From positions 62,001 through 126,000 of the forward strand of contig NZ_LIVZ01000018.1 of the NCBI RefSeq assembly GCF_001905845.1: DNA of 64,000 bases. Direction: 5' to 3'. Shown here in pieces: positions 22,341 to 31,681 of this stretch (position 1 is the first letter of the stretch; the number at the start of each line of letters is the position of its first letter). Source of the DNA: Streptomyces sp. TSRI0107 (GTDB lineage Bacteria; Actinomycetota; Actinomycetes; Streptomycetales; Streptomycetaceae). The notes beneath the pieces are model-generated. The model worked only from the letters and a program-made list of their open reading frames with translations. It was not told the origin of the DNA and searched no databases. A program made the position numbers and the translations under genes.

Positions 22341-22410
22341 GGTACCGCATGTGCGGTACCGGCGCGCCGCCTGCCGCATCCGCGGTACCCGGATGCCGCG
22401 GATACGGCAG
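22341..22410. promoter_or_regulatory. two strong inverted repeats between the two-component system and DUF6223 gene
   Basis: First repeat (22341-22360): GGTACCGCA, TG, TGCGGTACC. Second (22371-22410): CTGCCGCATCCGCGG and CCGCGGATACGGCAG, complementary except one base, around a 10-nt loop. GGTACC/CGCGG sub-words recur through the block. The array sits 57 bp upstream of the kinase start and about 100 bp upstream of the DUF6223 start, so it probably holds the operators of the divergent pair. Confidence 0.7.
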
Positions 22411-22512
22411 TAAAAAGTGCCTGCGTCTGCTGGACGTTCGGCAGAGGGTCGGGCACGCATGCTCAAGGCGCATCGAATCTCGCAATCAGCGACGGAGAAG
22501 GAGGAGAGCGGC

Positions 22513-22887
22513 ATGAGCACTTCAGCAGCGCTGATGGTGGCCGCCGAGGGCGGGATCATCGGCGACGGGCGGACCGGGGCCAATCTGGCCTTGGGAGTAG
22601 GGCTGCTCAGCCTGGCTATCGCCTGGCTGGCCCTGGCCCGCGCCGGCGGCCGGACCAGCATCGGCAACGCACGCACCGGCGGGATCTCGGCCATCGCGGC
22701 AGGGCTGGCCGGCACAGGCCTCGCGGTGCTGCACCTGGCCACCTCCAGCGGCGGCCCCGGAACCGGCAACGGGCTCGTCGGCGCCATCGTCGCCGTCCCG
22801 CTGGGACTGGGCGCCGTGCTCCTCGGCCGCCGGGCACTGACCCGCTCCCGCAGCGCCGACCGGCCGATCGATCGGACGACCGTCTGA
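22513..22887 (+). CDS. DUF6223-like small membrane protein
   Basis: A 124-aa protein with four hydrophobic stretches (residues about 3-14, 24-44, 57-78, 88-108) separated by Gly-rich loops (GDGRTGANLALG, NARTGG). ATG 22513 follows GGAGGAG. The pattern matches the DUF6223 membrane family of actinomycetes, assigned from memory. It is divergent from the sensor kinase with the repeat array between them. It may be the output of that system or a membrane partner of the kinase; its molecular function is unknown. Confidence 0.65.
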   Translation: MSTSAALMVAAEGGIIGDGRTGANLALGVGLLSLAIAWLALARAGGRTSIGNARTGGISAIAAGLAGTGLAVLHLATSSGGPGTGNGLVGAIVAVPLGLGAVLLGRRALTRSRSADRPIDRTTV

Positions 22888-23054
22888 CCCTCATCTCCTC
22901 AGCGGCGTGCGGGTGACCACAACTGACTGCCTACGGTGAAGCCGTGACGCCGCCTTCCGATGACACTGCCGACCACGTGCCCCGTGCCGGTGCGGGCTGT
23001 ACTGCCCGCCGACCCGGTCCTGGGGCGTGAGCAGCAGCAGGTGCTCGCCCGGCT

Positions 23055-23582
23055 GTGGAGACGGCGGCAAACGCCCTCAGGCTGAACCTGCTTCGAGAGG
23101 CTGCCGTCGTATCGCAACGTTTTCGAGGACGGCAACATGGGAGCGGCGGAGTACCGGGTTGGAGTACGCGCCCCGAGCAGGTACGGCCGGTCGCCGGTGC
23201 CGACTGGCACCAGGTGGACACCGAACGACCGACGGCGCCGCCGGAATCGACCGCGCGCGAACTGCTTGGGCCGCGTCGGCCCTCCGGGTGGGTACTGCGG
23301 AAACTGCCCGGCGGCCACGGCCCGCACCGTGCCGCCCTGAACACCCCGGGCTCGGCACCGGCCGATGCCGAAGTCCGCGCCGAGACGGAGCGCACCCGCA
23401 CCGTTATGAGAGCGTTCGAGGCCGCCGCCCTCACAGCCGAAACCGGCCACAGCAGCACGGGGCGCGGCCGGATCCGGCTGCGCCCCGCCGAAGGAGTTCC
23501 CGTCCTCGGTTACCCGGATGACGCCATCTGGTCGCCGCCGTCCTGCGCTCGGCCGTCCGCCACGCCGGGCCCAAAGCCCTAA
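23055..23582 (+). CDS. doubtful hypothetical ORF
   Basis: A 175-codon frame with GC-rich third positions, especially in the second half (ADAEVRAETERTRTVMRAFE, then AAALTAETGHSS). No ribosome site is convincing and no family is recognised. It may be a decayed gene whose true start has been lost. Confidence 0.3.
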   Translation: METAANALRLNLLREAAVVSQRFRGRQHGSGGVPGWSTRPEQVRPVAGADWHQVDTERPTAPPESTARELLGPRRPSGWVLRKLPGGHGPHRAALNTPGSAPADAEVRAETERTRTVMRAFEAAALTAETGHSSTGRGRIRLRPAEGVPVLGYPDDAIWSPPSCARPSATPGPKP

Positions 23583-24108
23583 CCCGGCACTGGCCCGGCA
23601 CTGGCCCGGCACCGACGATGGGCTCACCGTCATACGCCGTCTCACTGGCCGGCCCGCCGGCCCCACCTGATAAGCCCGGCGGGAGACACTCCTCCCTGTC
23701 CTTGTGATGATCGCCGCCCCGTTCAACACGGCCACGCCATCCGCAGTCGCCGGCTTCGACGGCGGGGCCCCGGGAACCCCCAACCAGCGATGGCACCACA
23801 ACTGTTGCACCGACCACGGCGAGCAGACCAGGCACCGAGCCGCACGAGTACCGCCGTCACACCCACACCCACACAGCACCAGCCCCGCCCCTGGATGGCG
23901 CCGCACCACGGAAGCAGGTGACCACCTAACCGTGTGTTCGTTCGCCTGGAGGACGAGTGGTATCAGGTAGCTGTCACGGCAGGACCAGCCTCAACACCTC
24001 TGAGGTTTCCAGATCGGACGGACAGAACCTAGGCGTGTCTCGCCGATCATGCCGGGAAGGTGAGAAGGGGCTCGACCGGATGGCCACATACCCCGTCGGC
24101 GGGGTGCG
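23583..24108. other. no gene recognised
   Basis: About 525 bp without a convincing frame. The two direct copies of ACTGGCCCGGCAC near 23587-23610 are a short local duplication. The right part is the 3' flank of the allene-oxide-cyclase-like gene. Confidence 0.5.
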
Positions 24109-24588
24109 TCAGTGGACGATCTCGGCGCGGATGCGCTCGTCCGGCGTGGCGATGTCCCAGTAGTAGGCGGTGCCGCTCGCGCCGATGTAGACGCCGGTGC
24201 CACCGGTGATGGCCATCTCGAGCTCCGGCGCTCCCCTTTCCCACAGGGCCTGCATGGTCAGGGAGCCCTTCTCGAGCCGGGCCGTGATCACGCACTGCGA
24301 CGTCTGCTTGTCACCTTCGATGCGGACGACCTCGCACGTACCGCCCCCGAGTCCGACCATGCGACCGTCCTTCGACGTGGTGCCGGAGAAGGCGTTCATG
24401 TCGCCCTGGCTCGGCCCTGCCGCGCCGAGGTCGACCGACTCGTACTGCAGGTTCTCGACCTTGAGCTCGAGGACCTCGACACGCTTCTTCGGGGCCGTCG
24501 CCGTGTCAGCGGCACCGGCACTGCCGACGGCGAGGACGCCGAGGGTGGCGGCGGCCAGGGAGACGGCGACGAACCTCTTCATGGGCAT
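24109..24588 (-). CDS. secreted allene-oxide-cyclase-barrel-like protein
   Basis: A 159-aa protein with a Sec signal peptide (MPMKRFVAVSLAAATLGVLA, cut probably after AGA near residue 26). The mature part resembles the AOC/dirigent beta-barrel: GTCEVVRIEGDK, CVITARLEKGSLTMQ, then ITGGTGVYIGASGTAYYWDI. Two Cys could form a disulfide. Enzymatic activity is unproven for bacterial members. ATG 24588 follows GAGGGG at 7 nt. No operon partner is visible. Confidence 0.8.
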   Translation of the reverse strand: MPMKRFVAVSLAAATLGVLAVGSAGAADTATAPKKRVEVLELKVENLQYESVDLGAAGPSQGDMNAFSGTTSKDGRMVGLGGGTCEVVRIEGDKQTSQCVITARLEKGSLTMQALWERGAPELEMAITGGTGVYIGASGTAYYWDIATPDERIRAEIVH

Positions 24589-24865
24589 GATAAATCCCCT
24601 CGCGATTGAACTCTCTTGCCACGACACGCACTTGACTGCTCTGTGCGACGCCTTCGACGCTATGGCGGGCGGAATCGCTACGTCCAAGACGAATATCGCT
24701 ATGGCGTCATGCCACGGGAGGCATGACGAGGGGACGCTCGACGCACGGTCGGCGAACTCGCGCAGGGTTCCCGGTACGGGTACGCGGACGGACATGGGCC
24801 CAGGGGGTCTTGCCTGCGGGCCGGGCTCGTGGCCGGTGGCGGGATCACCGCCAGCACTCGCCTGC

Positions 24866-25200
24866 CAAAAAGGGCTCGAAGAACGAGGACTCGGGCGCTC
24901 CCACGGCAGCCTGACCAGCAATCCACTTCGCCTGCGACGGCCGGGGCCGACCGCTGACCTTGCTGGTCACCGCCGGAAACCGCAACGACTGCACCGGCCC
25001 GACCGGGGGGTCGCGGACAAGGGCTACTCCGCCCGCAGCTGCCGGGCCTACCTCCGCCAGCGCGGGATCACACCCACGATTCCCGAGCGCACCGACCAGC
25101 TCGCCAGTCGGACACTCGCCACGACCAGTGTTCCGACCGCTACCTCGCCGCCACCACCCTCGCCAGCACCCTCACCTGGCTCGACATGATGACAAGGCGA
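24866..25200 (+). pseudogene. IS5-type transposase remnant (DDE C-terminal pieces)
   Basis: Pieces in different frames recall one transposase: IHFACDGRGRPLTLLVTAGN (24928 on), ADKGYSARSCRAYLRQRGIT then PTIPERTDQ (25010 on), and DRYLAATTLASTLTWL (25138 on). The segment between the last two, including the GGRPxxFD-to-RCFNRLK core, is deleted. No terminal repeats were found. The ~270 bp between this and the gene at 24109 shows nothing else. Confidence 0.75.
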
Positions 25201-25471
25201 CCCCCAGGCGAGGAGAGCTTCCCGGTGCACCGCCTGCAGGCGCAGGCGACAACGGTTCATTCGGGCGGCCTTGGTGTCCGGCACGGGTTCAAAAGGCCGC
25301 CGCAGACACAGGCGAGGACGCCTTCCGCACCCTCGGGCGATTCGACGATGAGGCTGCGCCCGGAGCAGAAGCCGGTCCCCCGCAGGTCGCTCTGACACGT
25401 GGTCAAAGAGACGGTCCTCGGAGAGCCCGTTTCGCGAGGCAGGCGCTAAACGCCGGGACGGCAGGGGCGGG

Positions 25472-25660
25472 CTAGTGGACGAGGATCGCGAAGTACCAGT
25501 CAGCCGCACCCGACCCGAGGGGCTCGCGCAGGGCGTCGCCGCGGCGCCAGGTGATGGGCCCATCGACGGCGTCGAGCATGCGGGCCGCGCTGTGCGAGGG
25601 ACGGGTGGGACACAACGCGGCCCGGCTGATCACCGGATACACACAGCACACGACAAGCCC
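25472..25660 (-). pseudogene. coding-like fragment of unknown family
   Basis: The minus frame ending at TAG 25472 reads ARMLDAVDGPITWRRGDALR and then EPLGSGAADWYFAILVH, with strong GC3 bias and sensible composition. Upstream the frame loses coding character, so only a C-terminal fragment seems to remain. No family is recognised. Confidence 0.3.
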
Positions 25661-25705
25661 GCCGGGGGGTGGCTGCCCGCGGAGGGGGGCGCTACCCGGC
25701 CGGCC

Positions 25706-26328
25706 TCACCGTGAAAATGCGGAACAGTGAGCGGCGACACAAGTGGCCTTGAGCAGCGGCACGGCCCGGCCCCCGCACGAGGGGGCGGTGACCGGGCGGC
25801 CGGGGCTGAGGGTGGATGCCGCATTGCGGAAGCCGGGGTCAGGGCGCGGTGGGGTACGTCGGTGCGGCGGTGTCGGTGGTGGGAGGGGTGAGGATGAAGG
25901 CGAGCCGGCCGGGATGGTGTCGTGGGCTGCCTGGACTTGCCAGCCGTGGGTGTGGAACAGGTCGGCCCAGCGTGTGGCCTGAGTGATGCGGGCAGCGCGC
26001 AGTGCGGGGCATCCGGGGTGATTGTGTGGCTTGGGCTGGGCGTCGAAGTGAACGTGTTCGAGTTCAAGGACCACGTTCACGTGGTCGCTGAGGGTCTGGG
26101 AGCCGACGTGGACGCCTTTGGCGACGCAGTGGCCGGTGGTGGTGTAGGCGGCCGGTGGCTGCCCGTTCTCCGTGAGGATGGCCAGGGCGCGGGCCACAAA
26201 TGCGTTGGCTCGTGGGGAGCGGCTTCAGTTGGAGGGAGGATGCCGTGGTGGGCGGCGGCGTTCAGGTAGTCGGGCAGGTCGAGGCTGGGCACGAGGGACG
26301 TGGTGAGGGGCTGGTCATCACCTGCCAT
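25706..26328 (-). pseudogene. hypothetical gene with one frameshift
   Basis: A good N-terminal frame from ATG 26328 (MAGDDQPLTTSLVPSLDLPD, then YLNAAAHHGILPPTEA) becomes non-coding at about 26220. From there another frame continues plausibly: ANAFVARALAILTENGQPPA, followed by HCVAKGVHVGSQTLSDHVNV. One indel would join them. The Pro/Ser-rich tail may be read-through. Family unknown; its neighbours are mobile-element debris. Confidence 0.4.
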
Positions 26329-26540
26329 TGACCACCCTCGGCGCTCACCAGCCAGTCACCCGGCTCGGCCGGCAGGTCGCCCCGGCTGGAGAGGATGAGC
26401 AGGGTGGTGGTGCCACCCATACCGGACGGGTGCCGGAAGTCGATGCCTTCGGCCATGAGGGTGCTGAGGACACGGCTGGCGGCCGCGAGGTCGTCAGGCT
26501 GCCACTGGAAGGCGTAACTGTGGGCGATGGACTTGAGGTT
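26262..26540 (-). CDS. hypothetical fragment, mobile-element-type
   Basis: A minus-strand frame reads KSIAHSYAFQWQPDDLAAAS then RVLSTLMAEGIDFRHPSG and PGDWLVSAEGGQW. The PGDWLV tail resembles small proteins found with actinomycete phages and plasmids. No clear start codon is visible near the AGGAGA at about 26545. It overlaps the N-terminus of the frameshifted gene at 26328 and may originally have been a separate upstream gene. Confidence 0.4.
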   Translation of the reverse strand, partial: NLKSIAHSYAFQWQPDDLAAASRVLSTLMAEGIDFRHPSGMGGTTTLLILSSRGDLPAEPGDWLVSAEGGQWQVMTSPSPRPSCPASTCPTT

Positions 26541-26689
26541 TCTCCTGGCCTGACCTGTGTGATGGGCCAGGCCGCACGGTGCGGGTGAGGGAACCCGCGC
26601 CTGGCGCTGCCCGCATGGCCGGTCGCTCACAGCACACGAAAGGGGAATCGTGCGCAGTGTCTCCGGCTGCACTGACCGTCGTGGACGGG

Positions 26690-27065
26690 GGGGTAAGCGA
26701 CACAACCCCGCTCCCCCGCTCTGCGGACAGGCAGAAGGAGCGAGGCACTCGAACGACCGTGGAGTCGACGGACACCACCCAACTCAACTCCTCGTCGGCA
26801 TCCACCTGGGCCAACAGGGCGGTGAACATTCGCTCCCAGGTTCCGTCGATTGCCCAGTTCCGCAGACGGCTGTGAACACCTTTCCACTAGCCGAACTCCA
26901 CGGGCAGATCCATCCACGGAGCTCCCGTCGGGTACTTCCAAGCGATCGTGTCGATCACCTGCCGGTGATCACGCCATCTCCCGCCTCTGCGAGGTGTCCG
27001 GCCAGGCAACAAGGGCTCGATCCCGGCCCACTGGGCATCGGTCAACACGCTCAAGACAACGACGA
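26690..27065 (-). pseudogene. IS5-type transposase N-terminal remnant
   Basis: The frame beginning near 27062 reads SVLTDAQWAGIEPLLPGRTP and RDHRQVIDTIAWKYPTGAPW, the usual N-terminus of IS5-type transposases. After a TAG at 26887 another frame continues with GTWERMFTALLAQVDADEEL then SWVVSVDSTVVR (first catalytic Asp region). The sequence then diverges completely. The C-terminal half is missing. Confidence 0.75.
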
Positions 27066-27085
27066 GCCGCTTTTGCCGCAACGCC

Positions 27086-27397
27086 TCAGAACCCGGCCAT
27101 GGATTTGTCCAGCACTCCGCCCAGTGCACCGTAGACGCTGCAGCGAACCGAGTGCCCTGCCTTGCGTCGGAGCCCGAACCCCACGATGCACGACAACGCG
27201 AAGAGCCCACCAAGGGCCATCGCGGCGAGCGGGTTGTAGACGAAGTACGCGAAGCACGCGACGCCAGTCCAGACGAGAATCGGCAGGAGCGAGCCGCGCA
27301 GCACCGTCCAGAACCCAATCCGTTCTGGCCCCGACGGCAGCACACGTCCGTGCCATACCTCGATGTGGTTCCTGGTCACGCAGTGCTCAGGTCGCAT
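27086..27397 (-). CDS. small membrane protein, unknown family
   Basis: A 103-aa protein with two hydrophobic segments, TVLRGSLLPILVWTGVACFA and PLAAMALGGLFALSCIVGFG, flanked by basic residues. A plausible site GGTGAGA precedes the ATG by 7 nt. No family is recognised. It is one of few apparently intact frames among transposase debris. The ~210 bp upstream to the next IS fragment shows nothing certain. Confidence 0.5.
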   Translation of the reverse strand: MRPEHCVTRNHIEVWHGRVLPSGPERIGFWTVLRGSLLPILVWTGVACFAYFVYNPLAAMALGGLFALSCIVGFGLRRKAGHSVRCSVYGALGGVLDKSMAGF

Positions 27398-27610
27398 GAA
27401 GCCATCTCACCACCGACAGCCCGGAGCTTGTGTGGTGATCCGTAAGATACTGCTAAGCGTTGTCCCGCAAATGATTTACGACGTGCCGGTTGACCAGCAT
27501 CGTTGCCTCTCATGCGGCCAGTGCGAGGTTGTGCAGGCGAGCGATGCCGAGCGTGGACGGCATCCTTGGCGCCTGACATCTTCCACGCCCTGCAGTGCCT
27601 GTGCGTTTCA

Positions 27611-28313
27611 GCCCGTGGAAGACCGTCTACGAGCGGCACCAGCAGTAGCCGGCGGACGGCACGTGGGACAAGATCTTCGCGGCCGTGCTGACCGACGCTG
27701 ATTCCGAGGGCCGTATCGACTGGCCGATGGTGAGCGCGGACTCCACGTCCTGCCAGAGTCATCAGCATGCGGCGGCAAGCGCGCAGGAGACCTCCGCGGG
27801 TGGCGGGAAGCACGCCCCGGCACCACCGCCCAGACGAGGGACTCGGGCGCTTCCGGGGCCACCTGACCTGCAAGATCCACCTGGCCGGTGAAGGCGGACG
27901 CCGCCCGCTGGCGCTGCTGATCACTCCAGGCCAGTGGGGCGACGCCCCGCAGCTCATCCCAGTCATGGAACGCATCCGTGTCCATCGCCCAGGTGGCAAG
28001 CCTCCGCGTACCCGGCCCGACCACCTGGGCGGCGATAAGGCGTATTTCCTGCCGGTGCAACCGCCGCTGCTGCCTGCTACGTCACCAGATCAAGCACACC
28101 ATTCCCGAGCCGCGAGATCAGCGGACCCACCGTAAAAGACGCGGCAGCAGGGGCGGACGGCCCGTCGGCTTCGACAAGACGATCTGCAAACGCAGGAACG
28201 AAGTGGAGTGGACCATAAACGCGTTGATGAACTTCTGGGCCGTGGCCACACGCTTCGTCAAACGAGCCTACGTCTGCCACGGGACCGTCACCCTCGCCTC
28301 GATCCGGCGCTGA
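27611..28313 (+). pseudogene. IS5-type transposase, degenerate copy 1
   Basis: Pieces in three frames run in order: TWDKIFAAVLTDADSEGRID with VSADSTSCQSHQHAA; GRFRGHLTCKIHLAGEGGRR with LITPGQWGDAPQLIPVMERI; HTIPEPRDQRTHRKRRGSRG with CKRRNEVEWTINALMNFWAV; and HGTVTLASIRR. It has an in-frame TAG and several indels, and the N-terminal ~60 residues are absent. A second decayed relative lies at 40790 and is truncated at the same residue. Confidence 0.85.
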
Positions 28314-28346
28314 CTCTGGCTCTGGCTCTGGCTCTGGCTCTGGCTC
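28314..28346. repeat. CTCTGG hexanucleotide repeat, 5.5 copies
   Basis: Five perfect CTCTGG units plus CTC follow the end of the degenerate transposase. The phase would encode alternating Leu/Ala, but no real gene spans it. It is a simple-sequence tract prone to slippage. Confidence 0.95.
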
Positions 28347-28415
28347 CCCATGATCAGCCGGACAGGCCTAAAGCCTGCCCGGCGGGGATACCTTGAAGTC
28401 CCGGCGCGGCGGAAC

Positions 28416-29156
28416 TTACGGTTTGTGGGTTACCCAGAGCAGTTCCGCCGGCCAGCGGTGTGCCCAGTCGGGTGGGTCGGTTTCGTTGTAGCCGTTAAGT
28501 GTTCCGGGTTCGGGCCGCGGCTCGATGAGGTCGTCGATGATGAGACCCGCGCCGCGCAGGACCTTGACCCAGTCGCCGTAGGTGAGCTGATAGCTGGTCG
28601 CGCCGTCGTCTTCGGTGATGGTGTTCAGCCCGAAGTAGTCCTTCTGCAGCGTCGTGGTCACGCGGCCGGCGGCTTCGTCGTAGCAAGTTTCGAACCATGG
28701 GCTGGCGACGTTGAACACCAGGCGCCCGCCTCGGCCCAAGACGCGAGCGGCCTGCGGGACGGCCAGGTGCGGGGGCGCCCAGCTGAGCCCACCGAAGTCG
28801 CAGAACACCAGGTCGAAGCTGCCGGCGGCGAAGGGCAGTTGTTCGGCGGCGCCTTGCACCAGCGGGTAGCGGACTGCTCCCATCGCGCGGGAGGCTGCGG
28901 CGAGTTGGGCTTCGGACAGGTCGAGCCCGACCACGGTGGCGCCCTCGGCGGCGAGCGCCCTGGACCACTGTCCGGCGCCGCAGCCGAGTTCGAGGACGCG
29001 CTTGCCGGTGACGTCGCCCAGAGCGTGCAGGTGCGCGTCGGGGATGGAGTACATGCCCCACAGCCGGGGTGCGGCGCCGAATTGCGGGTCGTGCTTGTGC
29101 TGGTAGGTGCTGCTGATCTGGTTCCAGAACCGCCGGTTGGCGGGGATGCTGTCCAC
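28416..29156 (-). CDS. class I SAM-dependent methyltransferase
   Basis: A 246-aa protein. Motif I is VLELGCGAGQWS near residue 53, followed by VVGLDLSEAQL (acidic end of beta-2), QGAAEQLPFAAGSFDLVFCD (motif II region) and RVLGRGGRLVFNVASPWF. This is the UbiE/Methyltransf_11 pattern; the substrate is unknown. GTG 29156 is preceded by GGAG at 7 nt. It stands alone among IS remnants but appears intact. Confidence 0.88.
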   Translation of the reverse strand: MDSIPANRRFWNQISSTYQHKHDPQFGAAPRLWGMYSIPDAHLHALGDVTGKRVLELGCGAGQWSRALAAEGATVVGLDLSEAQLAAASRAMGAVRYPLVQGAAEQLPFAAGSFDLVFCDFGGLSWAPPHLAVPQAARVLGRGGRLVFNVASPWFETCYDEAAGRVTTTLQKDYFGLNTITEDDGATSYQLTYGDWVKVLRGAGLIIDDLIEPRPEPGTLNGYNETDPPDWAHRWPAELLWVTHKP

Positions 29157-29491
29157 GTGCCGACTCCAGCACTGCCTGCCGGGGGCGGTCAACACGATTA
29201 GGGCACTGGCCCGCCCTTGCCCGGTCCGGCCTGGCTCGGCCCATGATCCGCTGGACGAGCCCTGGCACGCCGCCCTGGCCCGCCAAAGGGGGGCAGGACC
29301 GGTGAGCCGGACGGCCATGCCCTCGGACGGCCCCACGGGTGTCGGCGGGCGTCGGCGACCCGATCCCGTGTACCGCCGTCGCCGTCAACGACTCTGTTGG
29401 CTTATCCGTAAGGGTTCGCCACGCTGCGACGTCTCTGCGCCGAAGTGTCGCGCAAGCCGATCCCCCCGAGTGGCCGTGCGGACGCGGACCG
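29157..29491. other. no gene recognised
   Basis: A 335-bp gap between the methyltransferase start and the stop of the membrane-anchored protein. No repeat, RNA gene or coding frame is convincing; the methyltransferase promoter must lie here. Confidence 0.5.
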
Positions 29492-30499
29492 TCAGGAACT
29501 TGCCTGAGCTGCGCGGGCTCGCTCACACATCATGCGGACGAGTTCCTCGGCCCGCTGCTCAAAGTCGGGCAGGTCACGGTTAGGCCCGTAGTGCATCTGA
29601 AACACGACGGTACCCGCTCGCGCTCGCGCCATCAGATGCTGCCCGACCTGGCTGGGGTCCGCGAGCTCCGAATCCTCGTACGTGTAGGAGGCCATCGCGC
29701 TTTGGTCGCCCCACTTCTTGGCGGGGTAGGGCGACTCGCGGTAGCCGGCCGGGTTCTGCTGCTCCTTCACCAGGGCGGCGAACCCCTCCCCCGCCGTCTG
29801 CGCGTTCGGACAGGCAAACACTTCGAAGCGAAGCTTGACGTCACTCCTGCCGTTCCCGTCAGCGCCCCGGTAGTCCACGTGACCCGCGTGACACTTGCTG
29901 CTGCCCTCGACGAAAGGCGGCCTGTCAACGGTCCACTTTCCCGGCAGGTCCGACAGCCCGGGAAGCATCCGCTCGGTCTCGGCCGCGCTCAACGCCCGTA
30001 CGGTGGTGTCGGGGTTGGCCTTCTTCTCGTCCCCGCTGTCCGCCGAGGCGTCTGGGACAAGATTGACAGCACCGTAAATGATCAACGCGACCAGAACCAG
30101 AACCACGGCGACGAGCACCACCGCGGCGCCAGTCGAAGCGGGCTTGTTGATGGTGATCGACCCGAGCGCGATCTGGCTGCCTCGAACCCTGCTCCCGTGG
30201 AAGGTCACGCTGCCCGTCGTCTGCGACATCGCAGTGTCCAGATGCATCGCCAAGGTGCGCTGGAGATCTGGGTCCTCCCGGACCTCTCTGCGAAGTACCG
30301 TCACGGCCTCGCCCCGGGCCCGCTGATCGTCCGGTGCCGCCTCCAGTTCCGCGAGCGCGGTCTGCCCACGTCTCGTACTGCCCAGCCGCTCGCGGACCAC
30401 CTGCACGACCGCGGAAGCACCCTCCTGTCCAAAGTGCGTGGCCGTACCCGTCACGGTCGCGGCCAGAACCCCGATCGCTACAGCTGCCAGGTCTTCCAC
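29492..30499 (-). CDS. single-pass membrane protein with extracytoplasmic domain
   Basis: A 335-aa protein. The N-terminal helical region (about 1-90) ends LQRTLAMHLDTAMSQTTGSV. A short beta-rich motif VTFHGSRVRGSQIALGSITI precedes one TM helix (about 122-145, AAVVLVAVVLVLVALIIYGA). The remaining 190 residues are outside and contain two Cys (SSKCHAG, FEVFACPN). I recognise no named family, though similar N-terminal segments occur in actinomycete signalling proteins. GTG 30499 follows GGGGGG; an ATG at 30535 is the alternative. Confidence 0.65.
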   Translation of the reverse strand: MEDLAAVAIGVLAATVTGTATHFGQEGASAVVQVVRERLGSTRRGQTALAELEAAPDDQRARGEAVTVLRREVREDPDLQRTLAMHLDTAMSQTTGSVTFHGSRVRGSQIALGSITINKPASTGAAVVLVAVVLVLVALIIYGAVNLVPDASADSGDEKKANPDTTVRALSAAETERMLPGLSDLPGKWTVDRPPFVEGSSKCHAGHVDYRGADGNGRSDVKLRFEVFACPNAQTAGEGFAALVKEQQNPAGYRESPYPAKKWGDQSAMASYTYEDSELADPSQVGQHLMARARAGTVVFQMHYGPNRDLPDFEQRAEELVRMMCERARAAQASS

Positions 30500-30801
30500 G
30501 ACGCCCCCCGTATCACGCGTCCACTCTGGAACCATGGTGTTCCCGGAGCACGGCAGGAGCACACCGTTCCGCAAGGGAGTCCGAAAACAGCCGCGCCGTC
30601 GTTCAACAACTCTCGGCGGCTGCGGCACGCGGCTCCGCGCACGACGGGGCACTTCGCGGATCCGCCCGCAGCGCCCGTCCCGGCCCGCCGCGTCTGAGCA
30701 GCATGAGCAGGTGTCGGCGGAGCACCGGCCGGGCAGAGCACCGGGTCAGTAGTCCCGTCACCCTGCCGCTGCGGGCAGCATCAGCAGACAGGAGACCGCC
30801 A
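30500..30801. other. no gene recognised
   Basis: About 300 bp between two divergent genes. It should contain both promoters, but no clear -35/-10 pair stands out. Confidence 0.4.
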
Positions 30802-31035
30802 GTGACCGCCATACCTCAGGGCCGCGACTGGACCCGTATGAGGCGCGCCGACTTCGACGACTCCGCCCCGCTCGACCTGGTCGACGCGGCCGTGTGCCGG
30901 CCCGTACCCGCCGTGCCCGACGAGTGCGGGACACAGGCGCTGTTCGGAAAAGATCCGGAGCCCGCGCGTCCCCGCCGCACCCGCACACCGGCCCCGGCCC
31001 CGGCCCTGAGCGAGGACACCGACACCCTGTTCTGA
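30802..31035 (+). CDS. small conserved actinomycete protein
   Basis: A 77-aa acidic protein. The N-terminus IPQGRDWTRMRRADFDDSAP is followed by LDLVDAAVCRPVPAVPDECG, and a Pro/Ala-rich tail ends SEDTDTLF. The pattern recalls short proteins common in Streptomyces accessory regions, from memory only. GTG 30802 has GGAG at 7 nt. Function unknown. Confidence 0.55.
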   Translation: MTAIPQGRDWTRMRRADFDDSAPLDLVDAAVCRPVPAVPDECGTQALFGKDPEPARPRRTRTPAPAPALSEDTDTLF

Positions 31036-31059
31036 GCCAGTCTTCGAGTGCAGGCGTGA

Positions 31060-31600
31060 GGCTCTAAGAGGTCCTGACAAGGCCTCTGGACGTGGCGGTG
31101 GGTGATTAGGCAGACGGCGAGGCCGAGGAAGGCTTCGTGGATGTCGTTGCATCTCTCCCACCGGATGCGCAGGCGACGAGAGCCGTACAGCCAGGAGATG
31201 GTCCGTTCCACTACCCAGCGGAACGTGCCCAGGCCGGTGCCGTGTGACTTCCCCGCTCCGCGATCGCAGGCCGGATGCCGCGCTGCCGCAGAAGCCGACG
31301 TTACTTGTCGTGGTCGTAGCCGCGGTCGGCGAAGAGCACGTCGCGCCGCCTGCGCGGCCGGCAGACAGCTCCGGCCACAGCCGGCATCTTGTCCGGCAGC
31401 GGCAGAGTTGGGTGACGTCGTTGCGGTTGCCGCCGGTCAGTGACACCGCGAGCGGGACGCCCTGGCCGTCGGTGATGACGTGGCGCTTGCTGCCCGGGCG
31501 TGCACAGTCCACCGGACTGGGCCTGCTTTTGGGCCTCGCCGTGCGGCTCAGACATGGGAGGAGTCGATCACTGCCCGCGACCAGTCCAGCTCATCGCGAT
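31060..31600 (-). pseudogene. second type of IS5-family transposase, frameshifted
   Basis: Fragments in three minus-strand frames: RPGSKRHVITDGQGVPLAVS and LTGGNRNDVTQL; LPDKMPAVAGAV with RRRRDVLFADRGYDHDK; and VERTISWLYGSRRLRIRWER with HEAFLGLAVCLITHRHVQ. These are the middle and C-terminal blocks (DDE residues in the DRGYD and VERT regions) of another IS5-family subgroup, distinct from the copies at 27611 and 40790. The N-terminal block was not found. Confidence 0.8.
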
Positions 31601-31681
31601 AGGAGTTCTCAGAGGACGGTTCGTGAGGTGATGTCCGTTTCCGGTTGAGGGTTGTGTCAGGGGTGCTGGTCGTGGCGGTGA

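Noticed and set aside
28314..28346. Leu-Ala repeat peptide encoded by the CTCTGG tract.
   Set aside because: It is only the tail of a frame running through a dead transposase, with no ribosome site or domain.
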